Counted from the first letter of the stretch, positions 35,019 through 45,696 are shown. The stretch is DNA of 64,000 nt from Tetrapyrgos nigripes (GCA_013368315.1 JAACJM010000003.1:186001-250000); one strand, 5' to 3'. Notes: generated by a model from the letters alone, not told the origin. Numbers and translations are program-made.

Positions 35019-35754
35019 GAAGTAGGAAGTTTCCCGTCCCCTCAGAATCATAGGCATTCATATATTTATATAACTGAAAGGATTCTTTAATCATGTAGAC
35101 TGATATACACACAGTAATTATTCCAGATAAACGTGGATATTATTGTACTTGTAAGTTATAAATGCGACATGTATTTTGGACCTACTTGATCGGCGTGATT
35201 TGTTCCTTGAAGTTCCTTCAGGGCTACACCGCTCAGTTGCGTTCCGAATATTGAGATATGTAGAATGAAATTTACAGCGTTATTGTGCCTGGATTATCAT
35301 GTATGTACAGTGTTACCGCTTTGAATGAGCGTCAGTCGTTGTTGGGCAGCCTGAAGTTTGGCCTTGTCAATGTCACTGCTCTCAAGCGTATGCCGAGGTA
35401 AACCCGGTGTATGATTTAGGGTGCCGGAGAGACAGCTGATTTTCGACGTCAGATGGCGAGGATTTGATCCGTGAATTAATGATCAGTCGAAGGGGCACAT
35501 TGAAGGGCAAAGGAAATGGCTTGAATAATCCACCTGTGTATCCCCTTCCTAGTCGAAAGCAGTATGGGCAGCTTGAAGGAATGTCTATTCATATGTACAA
35601 GGAAAAGCGATGAACAAGTATGGATAGTTTGACTTAAGGAATGTGTATTCGTGCGTAGGAGAGTAGATGGGAAATGGCTAGAACACGTTCTTCGTGCTGA
35701 TCCCCCCCTTCTCTCCAACTACTTTCTATCATTGTTTTTATTAATCGCAAAGAT
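35019..35754. other. Spacer, 736 bases
   Basis: Lies between the MFS 3' end and the 3' end of the membrane-protein gene on the minus strand. A short degenerate duplication (AAGGAATGT-TATTC) occurs at about 35576 and 35636. If the membrane-protein gene uses an alternative last intron, its tail could extend to about 35640. No other gene seen. Confidence 0.45.
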
Positions 35755-37003
35755 TCACAATAAGGAAGGAGGGAATGTGCTAGCGGGCGTTGATGCAAGC
35801 CTATACAGGTGACGCCGTCGAACTCGAATTATAAGGCTATTCTCGGTGGTCAAAACACCGCGATTGAAAAGCAGACGAAAACTCACGACAGTTGAAACGA
35901 CTACGGTGGGAAGTGTCTTCGAGTCTTTTGATTCTTCACTGACAGTGGGTGACAGAGAGTTTCCCTCGTGGCGGTTTCTCCGAGACCTGAGCCACCAAAA
36001 CAAGGCGCATAGACCGGCCAGACCCAAAACTCCACCAACTATACCGCCACTAATTTTGTCTTGTCGGTCTTCTTCGACAGACGGAGCATTGGATGTTGAT
36101 GAAGGGGCAGGGACCAGGGACGATGACGAGGTGGAGGATGACGAGAAGGATGAAGTAGAGGTAGAAGTTGGTAATGGCAATGCAGTCGACTCCGTTGAAT
36201 CTTTGTAAGAGAACCATGTCAGATCGCAACGAAGCCTTGAGTAAGGTCTTTTGGACTTACTCGCTTCCTGTTTGGCTAGGTCTGCGTTGAATATGTCCTG
36301 TGACTGGGATGTACGTTTAAGGAACAACTGCAGACATAACACAGACAAGAAAGAGTACCTGAACGTCGAGATAAGCCCATCCAGGGACGAAGGTATGAGA
36401 TGGGATTGGTTCGGGATAACTGGGAGAGCAAGATTAGCATGAGTTTCGTAATCGTAGCTCTTGGACATTCTCACTCTGTGTGAACGGAACCACAATTACT
36501 TGACCATTCACTCCAACTAGAGTCGAATATGAGTAAAAGAACCCTCCTCTCTTTTGCCATGAGGCATACCTCGAAATAGTGCGATTCTGACAAAGTCCAC
36601 AGGCACTCATCAGAGAATATACCACCGTGTTGCATTGACATGGATTGCTGTTGTCAATGTCCGGACCCAGATAATGATGCTGATCAGGTAGAGATGGAAC
36701 GCTGTAAGCTAGAATCCGTTGGTTTGTAGATGACCCAGTACTAATAGACCAGACACGTACTTGCCCCATAGCAAACTCCAATTAATGATGAGGCCACGAC
36801 ACACGGACTTTGATTGTGAGAATTGAAGGTCTTCAAGTCAGGGAAAAAAATATTTAATGCACTGTTGTTACAAGCTGATTGAAACAAGGTCTTACCCATT
36901 CCAAAGAGGAGAGAGTACAGGTTGCGTCTGTGGACTGAGCAGCAACTGACCAGAGCGAGATACCACCAGCGATAAAAGAGTGAAAAGCTAGTCTCGAAAT
37001 CAT
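35755..37003 (-). CDS. Secreted Cys-rich, Ser/Thr-stem single-pass membrane protein
   Basis: Unnamed plasma-membrane-type protein, 310 residues. Exons: 36896-37003, 36761-36830, 36570-36708, 36475-36516, 36359-36419, 36261-36327, 35755-36200. It has a signal peptide (MISRLAFHSFIAGGISLWSV), then a Cys-containing ectodomain with SPCVVASSLIGVCYG, NPCQCNTVVYSLMSACGLCQ and YPEPIPSHTFVPGWAYLDVQ. A Ser/Thr/Pro-rich stem is followed by one membrane helix (ISGGIVGGVLGLAGLCALFW) with a basic stop-transfer (LRSRRNR) and a cytosolic tail. The plan matches an abundant Agaricomycete family I know only as uncharacterised. Wall-stress-sensor-like function (as Mid2/Wsc) is inference from layout. The last intron choice and C-terminus are uncertain. 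Confidence 0.78.
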
Positions 37004-37810
37004 TGCCGGGCGTTCAGGACCATAGGACTCTGGGAGGAGGGGATTTAAAGATTCCTGAGCCAATTTAATAGTTGGCAAGCGAGTACCCAGAGGCCTTAAT
37101 TACATTATGCGCAGGCCAATGACAGTTCGCCCTGTTTCTCTTCTTCAGATGCTTCCTAGACTTCAAGGTACGAGAAGAAAAGACGTATGGTAATGTCCAG
37201 TTCCAGGAAACGACAGAAGGCATTGATGAATGATGATTTGGCAGACCGATACTAACCATGTTAGCAGATCGGTCAGGTCAGGAACGGTGGGTTGATCGAG
37301 AAAAACTTTCTACAGTCGATCACGGATCTTTCAAAGAGGCGGAGAAATCAAGATTAATCAAGGACAAGAGCCTACAAGAGCCTTAGAGTGGCATTGTAAC
37401 GAAAGTGGAGGCCAAGGATCCGGATGAGCAGCGTTGCGAATCCGCGGCGAACTTCAACGTCACTTAATTGGGTAAGAAGGCCTGCCCTTAACGAAGCATT
37501 TATAATCGTCGAACCATCATTTTATCTCTCATCTTTTAACAACCAGGTGCTGTCCTACCACATGTTGTTTGCCTTTCTTCGTGGCAATCTTACATCTCAA
37601 GCGCCTCAGATTGGAAGGTGCGCTCTTTGGCTGATCATTCTGAGAAGTTGGTGGATGTAATCGGTCACCTAGCGTCCCGACAGAGCTTCTAGATATTCAT
37701 GAATACAGTGTAAATTGCAAATCGTCGTTACTGAGAGGATCCAGAATAACCAAAAGGAACGTGCTGGCATACATATAAGTACATACATATAGATACTCAA
37801 ACCCGAACTT
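37004..37810. other. Spacer, 807 bases
   Basis: Upstream of one membrane-protein gene and downstream of the next. A plus-strand ORF at 37424-37660 has no recognisable features and I do not call it. Nothing else seen. Confidence 0.45.
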
Positions 37811-39190
37811 CTATGGATACATGGTCATTGCTGAACTTGGCCTCAGAGGTGTCAACGCTCTGGGTGGTGAGGGCACGTTCAAGTTCTGATCATAGGGATT
37901 CTGTCAAAGAGATTCAGTAACGGTTCTTTACTTCGAAAGCGTATCACTCACGAAGGGTTCTTGTACAGTCGAATTCAAGGATGGCCTCACTCCGAAAACT
38001 TCGAGGCTCTACAAAGGAAGCTGAAGCGTTCAATTACAAAAACCAGAAGATAGTTATGAATACCTGGCTCGGAGCTTTATCAGGGTGATGGTCAACGTAT
38101 AGGCATCCTCTTTCTGCCGAAGAGCTTATATCCAGAGCAACGCGGGTTGACTTGTACATCGCAGACGGTGCTATTTTCGAAGCTTGGCGGCGTTTACGCT
38201 TTATCCATACAACCACGAGTATTATCAGCAGCAAGACTCCTACTATCCCACCGATGAGACCTCCTGCAAGGGCAGAAGTATTGACGGGGAAGAGGAAGTC
38301 GATGTAGCAGTGTCAGAAGGTTCCGAAGGGTTAGACGTCGTTTCCGATCTAGAATATAGCTTTGTAGGTACTATGGAACCTTCGAAAAGTTCAGTTCAGG
38401 TTTACAACTGATAGCGATAACGCGTGAGCTGACCTGTATTTGCTATCTTTCCAGCTGTCTTTGTACTCTGAGTGCCTGAGCCCTGAGGGAAAAGTGAGCA
38501 ACCGCAACAAAGGCCGAGAAATGACAACTGACAAGAATATCATAAGAGCCTGATAGAAGAATCATTTCAGAATCATACGGGATCATTGATACGTCACTCT
38601 GCGAGATACGGTCCGGAAACCTATCTGAAATGAAGCGACGTCGAGAGGACTGGCAAGAAGGATGTCCTTACCCTCGGAGCGACGACAACCCACCTGCGAT
38701 CCAACGAGACCACCTAGAGGGTGAATGAAGCATTAAAGTAGCTTCCAAGTTCTAGCCTAGACTGACGTACAGATTGAAGACGGACGCAAGTGAATATCGT
38801 AGTTCTGAGCATGTCGTGCCATCTGCCACGGGAGCCGACGCGTGCAAATTGGTGTTTAGTACGGGCGTCTCAGCGAAAGAACAATCCCGACTTTCAGTCA
38901 CAATTCTACATGGCGAGTCGGGACAAGACTGAGAACAATAATTCGTTATATAGTGCGAGGAAAGCATAGAATAGACCACTGACCGGTTGGCATACAGAGC
39001 ATCGTCTAGTCCTGAGGGGTCCCATTCCAGAACTAGAATGATCAAAAAGGCAAAGCGAAGAGAGGCGGAGACAGCGTACGGGGAGGAAAGGCACAAGCTA
39101 GCCTGGTCTCAGCCTAAGAACTACATACTGAACCGAAACCCGCGCTCACCGTGTAAGCAACGCCGAAAGCTGTGTGCCATGTTTAAGCAT
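37811..39190 (-). CDS. Single-pass membrane protein with Ser/Thr stem; frame broken near 38287
   Basis: Unrecognised protein, about 325 residues if one base is restored. Exons: 39150-39190, 38771-39097, 38694-38713, 38533-38624, 38434-38482, 38064-38379 (frame break), 37952-38008, 37811-37885; all phases then close. It has a hydrophobic signal segment (LRFAFLIILVLEW), a Cys-containing ectodomain (NYCSQSCPDSPC), SDVSMIPYDSEMILLSGSYD, a Ser/Thr-rich stem, then helix GGLIGGIVGVLLLIILVVVW followed by IKRKRRQ, and a cytosolic tail ending SSAMTMYP. The stem and helix are joined only by adding one base to the CCCC run (GGGG 38286-38289 on +). The ectodomain exon could contain one more in-frame intron. 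A TATA box lies 27 bases upstream of the ATG. Confidence 0.72.
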
Positions 39191-39216
39191 AAATGCCAGC
39201 GAACGCCGGAAAGGGG

Positions 39217-39224
39217 CTTATATA
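39217..39224 (-). promoter_or_regulatory. TATA box of the membrane-protein gene
   Basis: Reads TATATAAG on the minus strand, ending 27 bases before the ATG at 39190, a plausible core promoter. Confidence 0.6.
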
Positions 39225-39315
39225 GTGTTTCAGCATGGTGGCTGGACGGTTGTCCTGTAGTTCAATTAGCAAATATGATCAGGACCTAGAGGAGGTAAAG
39301 TCTCTGTACTTAGAA

Positions 39316-39629
39316 AAAGGATAGATGGCATTCTCGATACTTAACAGGTCAGAAAACGAAGGCCAAGCATGTTTGCGGCCCACCAGGCGGACATGAATGC
39401 ATGAAAGGTAGTCATTGACCTTGCGGATTTTCCAAGCTTTCAAGGATCGTAGGAATAGCCATGAAATTAATACAAGCAAAGGATAGATGGCATTCTCGGT
39501 ATTTAACAGGTCAGAAAAGACGAGGGCCAAGCATTTTCACGGACATGAATACAGGAAAGGCAGTCATTGGCCTTGCGGATCTTCCAAGGCTAAGCTTTCA
39601 AGGATTGTAGGAATAGCCATGATATTGCC
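39316..39629. repeat. Imperfect tandem duplication, period about 160
   Basis: The segment 39316-39467 is repeated at 39478-39629. Both copies carry AAAGGATAGATGGCATTCTC, TAACAGGTCAGAAAA, GGCCAAGCAT, GACATGAAT, CCTTGCGGAT and GGAATAGCCATGA in the same order with small indels. Noncoding spacer between the membrane-protein gene and RPL7. Confidence 0.85.
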
Positions 39630-39785
39630 ACCAATCGAGCTGGCGTAAAGAGGAGAGAGCATAGGTTCGGCTCTTGCCGTGAGCCAACCACGTGATGTGA
39701 CACTACTGTACAGTTGTAAGCCACAGCGTTTTGGTTGTCGATTCGAAATCACGAATTTGGAAAGACCGTTCCTCAAGACTCAACG

Positions 39786-40951
39786 ATGGCCCCCTCAACG
39801 ACGTGAGTTGCTCTCGCTGCACTTTATCAACCGTGACTAACAACCAGTCTAGTGTTCCGAGTGCTTCCGTCAGTGATGTACCAAGTTATACGAAATTTGA
39901 CACTCATTTTGGCACCAGGCTATCGAAGTACCGGAAACGCTCCTCAAAAAGAGAAAACAAAATGAAAAGGCCCGCGAGGAGCGTCTCGCTGCTGCTACTG
40001 CTGCTCGCAAGGTGAATATCAGTGCCCATTACCCTCTTTATGATGCATACGACTCTTTCGAGGAATGACTAGCACTCAGCAATGTTGTCTTCAAATTATA
40101 CCATCTTTCGGGACTGATCTTACTGCCTGTCTATGTCCTTGCATTGTTACTGACATTTCTTCTTCAAGGCCGGCAAGGCGAAGCGAAAGGTCATTTTCAA
40201 GCGCGCCGAATCTTACGTGAAGGAGTACCTGGCAAAGGAGAAGGAGGAGATTCGTTTGAAGCGGGCTGCAAGGAGCGCTGGCGACTTCTACGTTCCTGCT
40301 CAGCCCAAGGTGTATTTTGTTATTAGGATTCGCGGGTATGTGCCACATAGTTGTACAAGCCGTCCGTCTGCTGATTATTTCCCAGTATCAACGAGATCGC
40401 ACCTAAACCCCGAAAAATTTTGCAACTCCTCCGTCTCTTGCAGATCAACAACGGTGTCTTCGTCAAGGTGACAAAAGCAACACAACAAATGCTTCGATTG
40501 GTGGAGCCCTATGTCACATACGGGTATGTGAGCTGTCATAGATATGATGGGTTTCAGCTGATTTTGTTCCACAGAGAGGCCAACCTCAAGTCTGTCCGCG
40601 AGTTGATCTACAAGCGCGGATACGGTAAGGTTGACAAGCAGCGCATTCCTCTGTCCAACAACGCTGTTATCGAGGAGGCTCTTGGCAAGTACAACATCCT
40701 CTCCGTTGAAGATCTCGTCCACGAGATCTTCACCGCTGGTCCCAACTTCAAGCAGGTAAGTAATCGTCTGTGGCTCTTTCCATAACACTTTCGCTGATTG
40801 CACAGCACAGGCTTCAAATTTCCTGTGGCCCTTCAAATTGTCGAACCCCAACGGCGGCTGGAAGACGAGGAAGTTCAGGCACTTTGTACAGGGAGGTGAC
40901 TTTGGTGATCGGGAATCCAACATCAACAAGCTCATCCGCCAGATGAACTGA
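39786..40951 (+). CDS. RPL7: 60S ribosomal protein L7 (uL30)
   Basis: Large-subunit protein uL30. Exons: 39786-39802, 39853-39877, 39919-40011, 40169-40335, 40386-40523, 40575-40755, 40811-40951; 253 residues. Family strings: [100 protein letters not shown] and the end INKLIRQMN. Splice choices for the first two small exons (giving [14 protein letters not shown]) were made by phase and family start. Intron 3 (40012-40168, 157 bases) is three times longer than its siblings and carries the C/D snoRNA candidate. Confidence 0.97.
40036..40122 (+). ncRNA. Candidate C/D box snoRNA in RPL7 intron 3 (25S rRNA 2'-O-methylation guide)
   Basis: Seen: within the long RPL7 intron is a C-box-like ATGATGC at 40040-40046 (one mismatch to RUGAUGA) and a D box CTGA at 40114-40117. 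Directly upstream of the D box, 40100-40112 reads ACCATCTTTCGGG. Known: its complement CCCGAAAGATGGT is a universally conserved stretch of eukaryotic large-subunit rRNA. Yeast RPL7A/RPL7B introns host snR39/snR59, which guide methylation in this same stretch. By the D+5 rule the target here is the G of CCCGAA. A short CAGT/ACTG pairing (40019 and 40122) could form an external stem, but the classical terminal stem is weak. The guide match is the main evidence. Confidence 0.7.
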
Positions 40952-41256
40952 TTTTGCACTCGGTTTTTCTGTATTTCATACTAGCGGTCCCGGGGAGGGC
41001 GTGTGGTAGCGGCGGCGGCGGCGGCGGATGCGGTCGTGTTGTGTTCATGTCAGCGTAAAATAATTTTCTACTCTCTATGCCCTATGAGTAAAAGCATCTC
41101 CATGAAGTACTACAATTATGTCTGACAATGGATTGGTTCCAAGCGATGTCCCGTATGTCCATCAGGTATCGTAGAGACATGATGAATTTGCTAATCGTCC
41201 CGCAGATTCGTTAGAGGGAAACTCTCGCGGGAAGATAGATCGGGTATCCTAGGGTA

Positions 41257-41398
41257 CAGTCAACTCAGGTCAACTCCTTCTTAGGGCATACCCTCCGTTA
41301 TTTATGCCTTTTGAGAGATGGTTTTTGTTCCACGAAAAATCTAGCGCTACAAGGGAGTATGCCTTGGCAGGATTATGCCAAACGAGGGAGTTGACTGT
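41257..41398. repeat. Inverted repeat, possible small non-autonomous element
   Basis: ACAGTCAACTC at 41257-41267 is the exact inverse of GAGTTGACTGT at 41388-41398. A second, longer imperfect arm begins at 41271 (TCAACTCC...GGGCATA) and pairs with the same right end (TATGCC...GGAGTTGA). The whole could fold into a hairpin of about 140 bases. A MITE remnant or an RNA-level hairpin are both possible. Confidence 0.5.
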
Positions 41399-41471
41399 GT
41401 CCCTGAGCCTGAAACAGTGACACTGGGTACTATATTAGTATGTATATTGAAAACTGGGGTTTGTTGAAAAT

Positions 41472-41478
41472 TATAAAA
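41472..41478 (+). promoter_or_regulatory. TATA box of carbonic anhydrase gene
   Basis: TATAAAA about 33 bases before the ATG at 41511. Confidence 0.5.
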
Positions 41479-41510
41479 GCCGCTTGAACTGGGTCCTTTA
41501 CATTACCGTC

Positions 41511-42369
41511 ATGTCCCAATTCCCTGCACTGTCTCAACTTCTCTCTGCCAATTCTCAGTGGGCTTCTGATGTAGAACGCGCTGTACCTGGTTTCTTCACC
41601 GAGTGCGCTGAAGGTCAATCGCCCAAGGTAAGCACCTAGCTCTTGTCGGGGTTTTCAGTGATGATGAACACTGGACGGCAGGTTCTCTGGATCGGGTGTG
41701 CGGATTCTCGAGTCCCCGAGTCTGTTATCACCGGTGCCAGGCCAGGAGACATTTTTGTGCATCGTAACATTGCAAAGTCAGTCCTTCTTGCTTGTGTCTT
41801 ATGCCGTTCTCATAAAGCTGTCTTCTAGTCAATTCCACCTCGACGATGACAGTGCCCTTTCGGTCTTGACGTACGCTGTGGACCATCTTGGCGTAGAACA
41901 CGGTGCTTTTTCTGCTTCTTGTTTTTGTCGTGCCATCCCAACCGAATGATCTGTTTTTTGTGCCCATGGCGCTTTCTGTTTTACAGTCGTCGTCGTGGGG
42001 CATACCCAATGCGGAGGAGCTGCTGCTTGCTTCAGTGCTTCCACAAATTTCGTTCCCGGAAGACCAATTGCTACCGTACCATCTCTCCCGGAGAGCGCTC
42101 CCATCAACCGTTTCCTTTCGCCGTTGACCGAGCTTGCTGCCTCTTTACAGCTAAGTTCCACACCGGCTGGGGAAGCTGTCCCCGTCCTTGTTGAGGAGAA
42201 TGTCAAGATGCAGGTTGAAAATCTTTGCCAGACTTCGATTATCATTAATGCTTGGGCTAACAAGAGTGCCAAGGGCAAGGATGTATGGGTTCATGGTTGG
42301 GTATATGATATCTCCCAAGGAAAGCTTAAGGATCTCGGAGTAAGCCGGGGACCTAATACCCGGTCGTAG
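41511..42369 (+). CDS. Beta-class carbonic anhydrase
   Basis: Zinc enzyme interconverting CO2 and bicarbonate. Exons: 41511-41627, 41682-41776, 41829-41902, 41987-42369; 222 residues. The beta-CA zinc ligands are visible: Cys and Asp in [14 protein letters not shown], and His/Cys in [14 protein letters not shown]. The sequence [13 protein letters not shown] follows the first site and [15 protein letters not shown] the second, both typical. There is no obvious mitochondrial presequence (start [14 protein letters not shown]), suggesting a cytosolic form. A possible alternative final splice near 42340 would change only the last few residues. Confidence 0.94.
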
Positions 42370-42424
42370 TAGACAGTAGATGATGTCACATGTATGTAAC
42401 TCAACCCTCGACCGTCAAGTCGAG

Positions 42425-43928
42425 ATGGACTCTGCAGACCGTCTGTTGGTCCAGATTGCTTCATACAACACCAATTTGCAAGGCTTTGAAGGCGTACCTC
42501 AGGATCTAGTCGACTGGCTTTCTCCAACACTCCAAGTTTCCACATTCTTGTCTCATGAGCCCAGAGCTCCTGACATCGTCGCGGTCGGCTTCCAGGAGTT
42601 GTTACCTTTGCATCTCGGCCGTACGCCAAGGTCTCTTTTACTCGAAGAGGTTACTCAAATGTGTTTTACTTAGTCTCAGGCTGGTCGTCCGCAGTAATTA
42701 ACAACCGAGCAGACCACATCCTTTCTCAAATTAATTCGCATGCACCCAACAAGGAGACATACACGTTGTTAGCCAAAATAGTGAATGTTGGCGTTGCTCT
42801 CTTGGTCTATGCTCGTGACGATGGTGTTGGCAAGAAAGCTTGCGATATTCAGACGAACTGGACAGGATGTGGTTTCTTGGGGTACATGGGTAATAAGGGC
42901 GCTGTAGGAGTACGGTTCCGTTTACCAGACAGCGAGGGTGGTATTGGGGAGACATATACGTGAGTCGTCAGCTTACATTTCTTCTCTTTAGTCCTCATAT
43001 CTGCCTCCTAGATTTGTCTGTGCACATTTGACTGCACACGAGCAGTACCTCGCGCACAGGATTGCCAACTATCACCACATTGTTGGTACACTGTTGTTTC
43101 CCGACGAGTCTGGCAAGCCCTCCACAATATATTCAACCTCTCATCTCTTCTTCCTTGGAGATCTGAATTTCAGAATATCCCTTCCTCCAACACAGATAAA
43201 TCCTATCATCAATGTTTCATCCCCAGATGGCATTTCGGATGCGCTTACGGACGAGAGTGTGAGAGCGACTTTGAAAGACTTCGACCAACTTTTGACGGAA
43301 AGAAGGAAAAACACAATCTTTGTCGGGCTCCGCGAAGGGGAGTTCTGGAAGTTTAAATGCAGTTACAAGTATAAACTTGGTGCGGTAGACACATACAGGT
43401 ACTGTCAAGCATCTGCGGTTGTATACGCTTGCTGACCGACCAATGGATAGTACAAAGCGGACCCCTTCATGGACTGATAGGATCCTCTATGCTACTCACA
43501 CCGACCGTGAAGATACCCCGGAGAATTCGAACATCACCAACATACTATACACTTCTATCCCGTCGTATACCACTTCAGACCATGTAAGCGCCTGCAATTA
43601 CACTTCCTCTTTGTTCACTGATTCGTCCGTGTAGAAACCTATTGTCGCCTTGCTACTGGTCCCGAGACAGAAAGACTCTTCTACCTCAAACAATTCCCCT
43701 GTACTTAGATTACCAGCCTTTTACTCTCCTAGACCTGATCGTCGGGCTAACCTGAAGCGCTATGTCGGTCGTACTCTGGACCGAACACTAGGTATCATAT
43801 GGTGGCTTCTTACTGTCATCGGAGCGGGCTCTGCAGCTGTAGGATTATTTAACTTTATTGTTGGTATGGGTGCATGGAATTGGTGGAAATCGTCTAGGTA
43901 TACCGCTGTGTCTACAAATACTGTTTAA
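42425..43928 (+). CDS. Inositol-polyphosphate 5-phosphatase with C-terminal membrane anchor
   Basis: Endonuclease/exonuclease/phosphatase-fold enzyme of the inositol 5-phosphatase group. Exons: 42425-42620, 42674-42959, 43012-43398, 43451-43583, 43635-43928; 431 residues. Catalytic motifs: ASYNTNLQG (N-terminal strand), VAVGFQE (metal Glu), TGCGFLGYMGNKGAVGVRF, VCAHLTAHEQ, LFFLGDLNFRI, KRTPSWTDRIL and TTSDHKPI. A hydrophobic segment near the C-terminus (IIWWLLTVIGAGSAAVGLFN) would anchor it to a membrane, with the active domain cytosolic. Substrates are presumably phosphoinositides. An in-frame ATG lies 45 bases upstream (42380); either start is possible. It begins 55 bases after the carbonic anhydrase stop. 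Confidence 0.92.
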
Positions 43929-44124
43929 GTGGATATGGTTTCACTTGTAATCGTCAATTGTTCGTCATCGTCGAAAACGTGTAGTCAGCCAAAAACAATC
44001 CCAATGCCATCAACGTACTATGTACGGGACCAGATGGCAGCGTGAAATGGAAATAAATTTCCCGCTGTTCCGTGAGTTGCTGGGTATCCTGTTCAAAGTT
44101 TACGTCTACAGCCTTTGTTATCAT

Positions 44125-45572
44125 TCAAAGAGGCCCCTCAATTTCCAGAGTCAATGGACAATGGTCTGAGGCGCCATAAATCTCGCTTCTGATTTCACAC
44201 TATCCAATGTTGAGTGGTTTGCCCAGCTGAGAGCGGGGTATGCGAGACGTACCATTTTGACTCTATCGACGATTCTCTCGCTCAAAACGACTGCATAACA
44301 TGAGTAAAGAGATGGTACAGTGAGGTATGAAGCACCTACACATATCAAGTCTCCAACCAATCCCTTTCGCTCGACAGTTGAATCTGTAACCAAAATACGT
44401 ATAGTGTTTGTCGTCTGGATGTCGTTGCCTCCAGACGTCTACGAATTTATTGGCATCTGGTTCAGAGTCTGGAGGATTCAGGATATTCTTGAATGCAGTG
44501 GTCTCAGCCTCAGTGTATCCAGGGGTTTTGTTCCAATTGCTCTTCGCATTGGACAGGTCTGTAGCCATCATCAGCGATAGCGCAACAGGGACAAGGCATT
44601 GTGAATCACCAATCTCTGTAGGGGCGACATTGAGGTCGCCCGCCCAAATTACTGGTTTCTTCTGATCAAGTTCCCGAATATACTTTGTGAAGTGAAGGTT
44701 CCATTCATTCTTGACATCCAAAGTCTTTTATTGTTCGCTGCTTTAGTTCACGTCTTTCACTTTCAGAATATTGGTGACGGACCTTAAGGCCGCTCCCAGC
44801 GTTTGGGACATAGGTGCCTATAAGGTAGTACTTTTCAAATTCCAGTGTGATTATTCGACCCTTGACAATGGAAGGATTGGGGTGGCCAGGGATGGTCCGG
44901 TCTACCGACAAGGGTTGATGTTTGCTGAGAATAGCGGTGCCAGCTGGATGCGGAGGGTCGAAAGAAGTTGGGACTCTATAGAATACGAACCACTTACAGT
45001 AACCCTTCTTCTCCGAGATGGACCAATAAGAATGTGGAAATCTGTTCTTGAGGGAAGGATCAACAGGTTCATTGTTGACCTGCGGCAAATTAATGATATC
45101 GGAAGTGAGAAAGGATCAAACGGAGCGTACCTTTGTCTCGGTCAGGACTAGAATGTCAGGGTCCTCGGCCTCCACATAAAATTTAAAGCCCTATGGCCCA
45201 TAGAATGAGTACTAAGACATTGCCATTTCAAGGACAAGCAAGCACCTTCTTTTGGCTAGTAGCAAGGCCACAGACGTTCCACGTTGCTATGCGAACGGAT
45301 CCTGAGTCTTTAGCCGGGAAAGATATTGCCACTGGTAAGACTTTGTTGGTGGGTTGAGCGTTTGACGCGTTTGATGCGTTCTGAGAAGTAGACGCAGAGG
45401 CATCGTGCAACTTGGCTTTCTTCGTGGATTGTGACCCATCTTCTCCTTCTGAATCTGAGAGGGCTTTCCGCTTTGAGAATGATGCTCGTTTTGGAGGCAT
45501 GACGCGTACGGGACGTGTTAAAGACAATAGTCTGCTGGTTCTGGAAGACAAAAGTAAACGCGATGTCAGCAT
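44125..45572 (-). CDS. ExoIII-family AP endonuclease (APE1-like)
   Basis: Class II AP endonuclease of base-excision repair. Exons: 45246-45572, 45131-45190, 44998-45079, 44783-44943, 44610-44724, 44340-44558, 44253-44290, 44125-44199; 358 residues. Motifs: VRIATWNVCGL, DILVLTETKV (metal Glu), GTAILSKHQPL, YVPNAGSGL, VIWAGDLNVAP, SNWNKTPGYT, YTYFGYRFNCRAKGIGWRLD and GASDHCPLTLE (catalytic Asp-His). The 5' part holds MLTSRLLLSSRTSRLLSLTR, a classical mitochondrial presequence, followed 24 codons later by a second ATG (45500) opening MPPKRASFSKRKA and then KKAK, nuclear-signal-like. Alternative starts could therefore give mitochondrial and nuclear forms. Confidence 0.93.
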
Positions 45573-45696
45573 CAGGGTCACGTGTCGCTTCGGCTTCTTT
45601 AAGTTCTCGTTTTCCAAATCCGTCAAATCGTTTTGCCAATTGACTCAGTCAGGTATATAAAGGATCTGTCCAGGATTTTTCATGTTGTAACTCACC

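Larger units (their letters stand above)
40952..41510. other. Spacer RPL7 / carbonic anhydrase
   Basis: 559 bases. Holds a (GGC)n microsatellite at about 41011-41027 and a nested inverted repeat at 41257-41398 (separate entry). No ORF believed. Confidence 0.5.

Noticed and set aside
37424..37660. 78-codon plus-strand ORF
   Set aside because: No domain, signal or conserved look; lies in spacer and is likely chance.
41011..41027. (GGC)n run
   Set aside because: Simple microsatellite in the RPL7 3' region; not coding in any gene I support.
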